Part shown: one piece after another, positions 60,667-64,000 of the stretch
Layout: each line of letters begins with the position of its first letter
Position numbering within the stretch: position 1 is the first letter of the stretch
Source of the DNA: Ascarosepion bandense
Lineage: Eukaryota; Mollusca; Cephalopoda; Sepiida; Sepiidae
Direction of reading: 5' to 3'
DNA length: 64,000 nt
NCBI GenBank assembly: GCA_037127315.1
Contig: JBBBDQ010001688.1
Coordinates: 3,391,001 to 3,455,000 of the forward strand
Position numbers and translations under genes: made by a program
Notes under the pieces: model-generated
What the model was told of the DNA's origin: nothing
The model's database searches: none
What the model saw: the letters and a program-made list of their open reading frames with translations, nothing else

Positions 60667-61280
60667 GAAGATCGAAAGTACGACACAGAGATCTGAAGGC
60701 GAATTGGCATGGCGAAGGAAGCATTCCAGAAGTTGAGTAAAGTATTAAGAAACAGGACAATTTCGCCAGAAACAAAGCAGAGAATAATGGATTGCTATGC
60801 GATGTCAGTTCTTCAATATGGCAGTGAATGTTGGACAATATCTTCGAAGATGAAGGAAAAACTTGAAGCAGCTGAAATGTGTTTCTACAGAAGGATGTTA
60901 CGGATATCATGGATCCAGCATGTGAGCAATGACGAGGTTTTGGAAAGGATGGAAACGAAAAGGAAATTAATACTGAGCATCAGGAAGAGACAACCAAAGT
61001 TCCCGGAACATGCAATGAGGAAGGAGGGCTTGGAGAACCTGATGCAAACAGGCCAGATAAAGGGGAAAAGAGACAGAGGAAAGCAGCGGATAACATATTT
61101 GAAGGGCCTGAGTAGGTGGATGACGGAACGAGGGTTGCATGGCGTAACAGGAGAAGGGGTGCTAAGAGCCACAAGAGATAAGGAGGAGTTGAAAGCAATG
61201 ATCGCCTACGTCCTGAAATGACATGGCATACAAAAGAAGAAGAAGAAGAAGAAGAAGAAGAAGAAGAAGAAGAAGAAATT
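60667..61280 (+). mobile_element. RTE-type LINE, 5'-truncated copy with (AAG)n tail
   Basis: Coding tail (next entry), a very short 3' UTR (TGACATGGCATACAAAAG) and (AAG)n at 61,229-61,277. The frame begins before 60,709 (CGACACAGAGATCTGAAGGC), where a TGA interrupts it. Confidence 0.8.
60709..61221 (+). pseudogene. RTE LINE ORF2, C-terminal fragment (170 codons open)
   Basis: MAKEAFQKLSKVLRNRTISP opens the frame; RIMDCYAMSVLQYGSECWTI (about 25-44) is the conserved post-RT block of RTE ORFs (YxxSVLxYGSECWT); KLEAAEMCFYRRMLRISW (50-67), HVSNDEVLERM (71-81) and GKRDRGKQRITYL (about 120-132) follow, and AMIAYVLK closes the protein. RTE ORF2 is usually about 1,000 residues with endonuclease and RT upstream, both absent. 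It is open, but no promoter or start is expected; the fragments at 1.4, 6.9, 19.1 and 29.0 kb belong to the same or related families. Confidence 0.85.
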
Positions 61281-61382
61281 ACAACTAACATATGGTGTAA
61301 ACACCAAAACCGGATCACAGTATGATTTGATTTCACTGTAAGAGAGAAGGGTATACAACAAATCATATATAAACCAGTAGCA

Positions 61383-61631
61383 ACTTAGAAGATAACAACT
61401 TAGAAAATAGTAATTTGGAAGACAGCAGTGCCAAGGGTTACATTATTAGCTGCTATTTACCCAAGTGTTAAATTATTGGTGTCAGTTACCATGATCAACC
61501 TAGGAGAAACCAGCAGCAAATTAGAGGATAACAACTTAGAAAATAGTAATTTGGAAGACAGCAACCCCAAGGAACAAATAACCCTGATCGACCAAGTTGT
61601 GAAAATAGAAGCAGGAGGAAGAACCAAGTGA
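61383..61631 (+). pseudogene. Possible N-terminal piece of a gag-like ORF with internal duplication
   Basis: A 48-bp segment containing ACAACTTAGAAAATAGTAAT and TTGGAAGACAGCA occurs at 61,383-61,430 and again at 61,518-61,565 (two small differences). A 67-codon frame from 61,428 reads ... SKLEDNNLENSNLEDSNPKE. It may be the start of the gag-like region that follows, or unrelated low-complexity sequence. Confidence 0.3.
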
Positions 61632-61839
61632 TATTAACCGTTTGACTATTAACCATTTGACTATTCTGTTCTGAAATTGCTGACACATGTTAACCCATCA
61701 AACAGGTTAAAGCGATCGAATAGTACATGTAGGACACTTTTAATTTCCTTATCTTTTTTCTCTCGCGTCGGATTGTTACACCTTGTCGGGATATAGGTTT
61801 GAAGTTGTATTGGATAATATATATGACCTCACTAAGATG

Positions 61840-63008
61840 GAGATGTAATGCTGGCATACGATTACGCAGAACGGGAGACGTCTCTGGTTTTAATGGGAGA
61901 ATATTAGCGACAAGACCTCAATATAATATGGGTCGGTTTAGAAAGAGCATTAGTAGGACAATATGCCAATGAGGAAACGTCAATAGAAGAGATGAAGAAC
62001 TTGATGATCACAAAACAAGCATAGTTGAAGACTTCCAGTGAGCTGGGAGCTAGAAGGGATAGTTTACCAACTTTGTGATATCCGGAATGAGGCAATGAGA
62101 AACGGAGGAGCCATCTAGGCCCAATTAACAGATATATACATAGATGTCCCCTGGAACGGTGACATCAGACACGATGTAATCAAAGGGGCATCAGCCACGC
62201 TGGCTGAGGTGGTAAATCTTGCCAGAGAGAGTAAAAATTCAATAGAGGGAAGAATTCAAGTTCAGGAGAAAAGCAAGGCTAATAGAGATAGAAAAACTCC
62301 GGGTACAAGGAGCGGATAGAAAAACTATAGGGGCGCACTGAGAATTGGGAGGAAGAAACTGGTCTCCATAGAAAAGAGTGGTTCCTGAGACACGGGTTCT
62401 TCAGACCAACACTCGGGAGAAACGGGCCTGTTTGTTTGAGGTTTGGTTATGAAGGTTATATGTCAGGGAACTGTCCAACCAGGTGGGGAGCACATCTAGA
62501 ACAGGAGGGACAAAATATTATAAAATATGGCCATTTTGGACTTGAGACTAAGTGGTGAATATTCTCAAGGAAGGTACCTATAAGGACCCCGGTAAGTAGA
62601 CCCTCCTCACAAAGAAAGGAATCAGAGAAATGACCAAGAGCCACCCCAGGAGAAGTAAGAGGCAGGGTGTCCCCGATAAAACTTCAAAACAGATGTATGA
62701 ATTGCTGGATGTGTGGAATGACTTGTAATTTCTCTTCCAGCTGTGCCATGAGGAAATGTTGACATTGTGGGAAGCCAGGCCATGTTAAAAGCCATTGCCC
62801 TAGTAGGGTCAAGGTCGGCGTACCCAGGCGTGGTTACTCATTTAGGAGAAACAAATATGGTAGGAGACAGTTATATAGAAAAATAATGGCCTGTAAATTG
62901 AGGAAAAGGGACTTACCTTCCGGTGAAGAATTTAAGAGAAACAGGGGCGTCTGTCCCTCTTGTAAGGACAGATCAATACAAAAGATTAAGACTTTAGGAA
63001 GTCTTTAA
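61840..63008 (+). pseudogene. gag/ORF1-like relic with zinc knuckles
   Basis: Plus-strand, GC-richer sequence with coding character but many stops. From 62,403 one frame holds RPTLGRNGPVCLRFGYEGYM, SGNCP (a decayed CCHC knuckle: Cys, x3, Phe, ..., Cys), a stop near 62,554, then CMNCWMCGMTCNFSSSCAMR, KC-stop-HCGKPGHVKSHCPSR (62,751-62,810), a well-preserved knuckle whose second residue codon is TGA, and CPSCKDRSIQKIKTLGSL to a stop at 63,006. Multiple CCHC knuckles are typical of ORF1 of L1/Jockey-type LINEs and of retrotransposon gag. The exact class cannot be fixed. Confidence 0.6.
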
Positions 63009-63020
63009 AAATTTGAATTT

Positions 63021-63556
63021 TTCACTTACACAGATACCCTTGAAAAAGGTATTGATCCGTCTCTTCCCTCCAGTTATGGGTTAAATAATAGGAGAGATTG
63101 AATTCTATAGCGTTGGCTGGCAACCAGTCTACCGCGGAAAGCAATAGCAATCTACTGCGAGATAATTTTCTGCCCAGTCGGTTATGTCTCGAAAGAGACA
63201 TGATCGCCAAAAGTGTGTATTACGTATGGCACTTAACTGACTGACTGAATATAATAGTTGGCATCATGATTAAAACTTTTGCTGGGCATAAAGTGGGGAA
63301 TCTATTTTCTATTGTTATGAAGTAATAAACTGATACCCCATTAATTACTAATTATTAATACAATCCGTTTCTTTTCCCTCCAGTTATGAGTTAAATAACA
63401 GGACAGATTGGGTTCTATAGCCTTGGCTGGCAACCAGTTTACCGAAGAAAGCAGAGGCAACCTACTTCGGAATAATCTTCTGCCCAGTCAGTCATGTCTC
63501 TTTCGAGACATGATCACCCAAAGCGTGTATCACGTATGGCACTTTACTGAGTGAAT
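63021..63556 (+). mobile_element. SINE-A dimer, headless
   Basis: First body 63,021-63,248 (starts at the CACTTACACAGATACCCTTG block, tRNA head missing), linker 63,249-63,372 with the decayed hairpin (TCTATTTTCTATTGTTATGA; AACTGATACCCC), second body 63,373-63,556 ending GTATGGCACTTTACTGAGTG. Order identical to the other dimers. Confidence 0.78.
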
Positions 63557-63599
63557 CAGCCAAGCTGATGAGAAGGAAATGAAAATTACTGGTATAGTA

Positions 63600-63820
63600 T
63601 GGCTCGTGATAGAGGTCGGGGCTCCTGATAGAGGCCGGGGCTCCTTATAGAGGCCGGGGCTCCTGATAGAGGTCGTGGCTCCTGATAGAGGCCGGGGCTC
63701 CTGATAGAGGCCGGGGCTCCTGATAGAGGTCGGGGCTCCTGATAGAGGCCGGGGCTCCTGATAGAGGTCGGGGCTCCTGATAGAGGCCGGGGCTCCTGAT
63801 AGAGGCCGGGGCTCCTGATT
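63600..63820. repeat. Minisatellite, 20 bp x 11
   Basis: Unit GGCTCCTGATAGAGGYCGGG, exactly 20 bp, about eleven copies. Variants with GAGGTC and GAGGCC alternate irregularly. Three units make 60 bp, so all three minus-strand frames cycle and remain open (SGAPASIRSPGLYQEPRPL); this is not evidence of a gene. Confidence 0.95.
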
Positions 63821-64000
63821 TGTGTAGTGAAGTATTATTAAGTGAAGGATCGTGAAGGAAACAGATTAGGAGATAGAGTTGAACTTTGCTCATCAACACG
63901 ATAGTAACAACAAATAAGCAAAGCATTAACGACCGAGGAGTCAGCTTGATGGTAACCATGGTGATCAGAAAGAAACCTGAAGACCAACGCAGGTGAAGTG

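Noticed and set aside
63645..63959. Minus-strand frame with SGAPASIRSPGLYQEPRPL repeats (104 codons)
   Set aside because: Generated by the 20-bp minisatellite, which stays open in all frames; no coding context.

Overview
The window reads as intergenic or intronic DNA from a repeat-rich animal genome, most likely a cephalopod and probably an octopus. The evidence is AT-rich sequence with many long (TA)n, (AC)n, (AAT)n and (TCTA)n microsatellites, several copies of two tRNA-derived SINE families, and a mixture of RTE-, CR1/Jockey- and R2/R4-like LINEs, a Penelope-like element, Tc1/mariner elements, Helitron-like elements and LTR fragments. There are no operons, no rRNA and no complete protein-coding gene. 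Species assignment is inference from repeat style, not from a database match.

Most recognisable open frames are fragments of transposable elements. From left to right: a Tc1 relic and an RTE fragment (0.7-1.6 kb); dimeric and monomeric copies of a tRNA-derived SINE called SINE-A here (2.5-3.1, 4.6, 9.3, 11.7, 12.2, 20.3, 41.7, 45.8, 53.5, 55.9 and 63.0 kb); a second tRNA-derived family, SINE-F (3.2, 16.2, 22.9-23.5 and 31.6-32.0 kb); Helitron-like elements (4.0, 14.2, 33.3 and 55.1 kb); LTRs (5.9, 10.3, 15.8 and 59.2 kb); a cluster of R2/R4-like LINE relics with restriction-like endonuclease (16.7-19.9 and 23.5-28.6 kb); a Penelope-like element with RT and GIY-YIG frames on the minus strand (36.4-38.9 kb); mariner and Tc1 elements (40.3 and 42.9 kb); CR1/Jockey-like LINE fragments (41.2 and 49.6-50.2 kb); RTE ORF and gag-like ORF relics (60.7-63.0 kb). 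Minisatellites of 20, 23, 37 and about 145-151 bp and five punctuated (TCTA)n arrays fill much of the rest.

A few short open stretches bounded by good splice signals do not look like transposon DNA and may be host exons: 15,043-15,196 (+), 28,810-28,916 (-, encoding a membrane-spanning segment) and 47,823-48,092 (-). None can be assigned to a gene family from sequence alone.

The structures most worth a second look are: SINE-F in head-to-head inverted pairs, one flanked by a 17-bp direct repeat, so the pair appears to have moved as a unit; SINE-A dimers joined by a conserved linker with a hairpin; a CR1-like LINE 3' tail shared with short minisatellite-bearing elements, implying tail-sharing mobilisation; two solo LTRs with exact 5-bp duplications; a Tc1 deletion derivative with about 210-bp inverted repeats, each with two binding-site-like direct repeats; and a hammerhead-ribozyme-core-like pattern (CTGANGA, stem, GAAA) recurring in at least a dozen otherwise unrelated repeats. 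No single new cellular system is evident; the novelty lies in how the repeats are composed.
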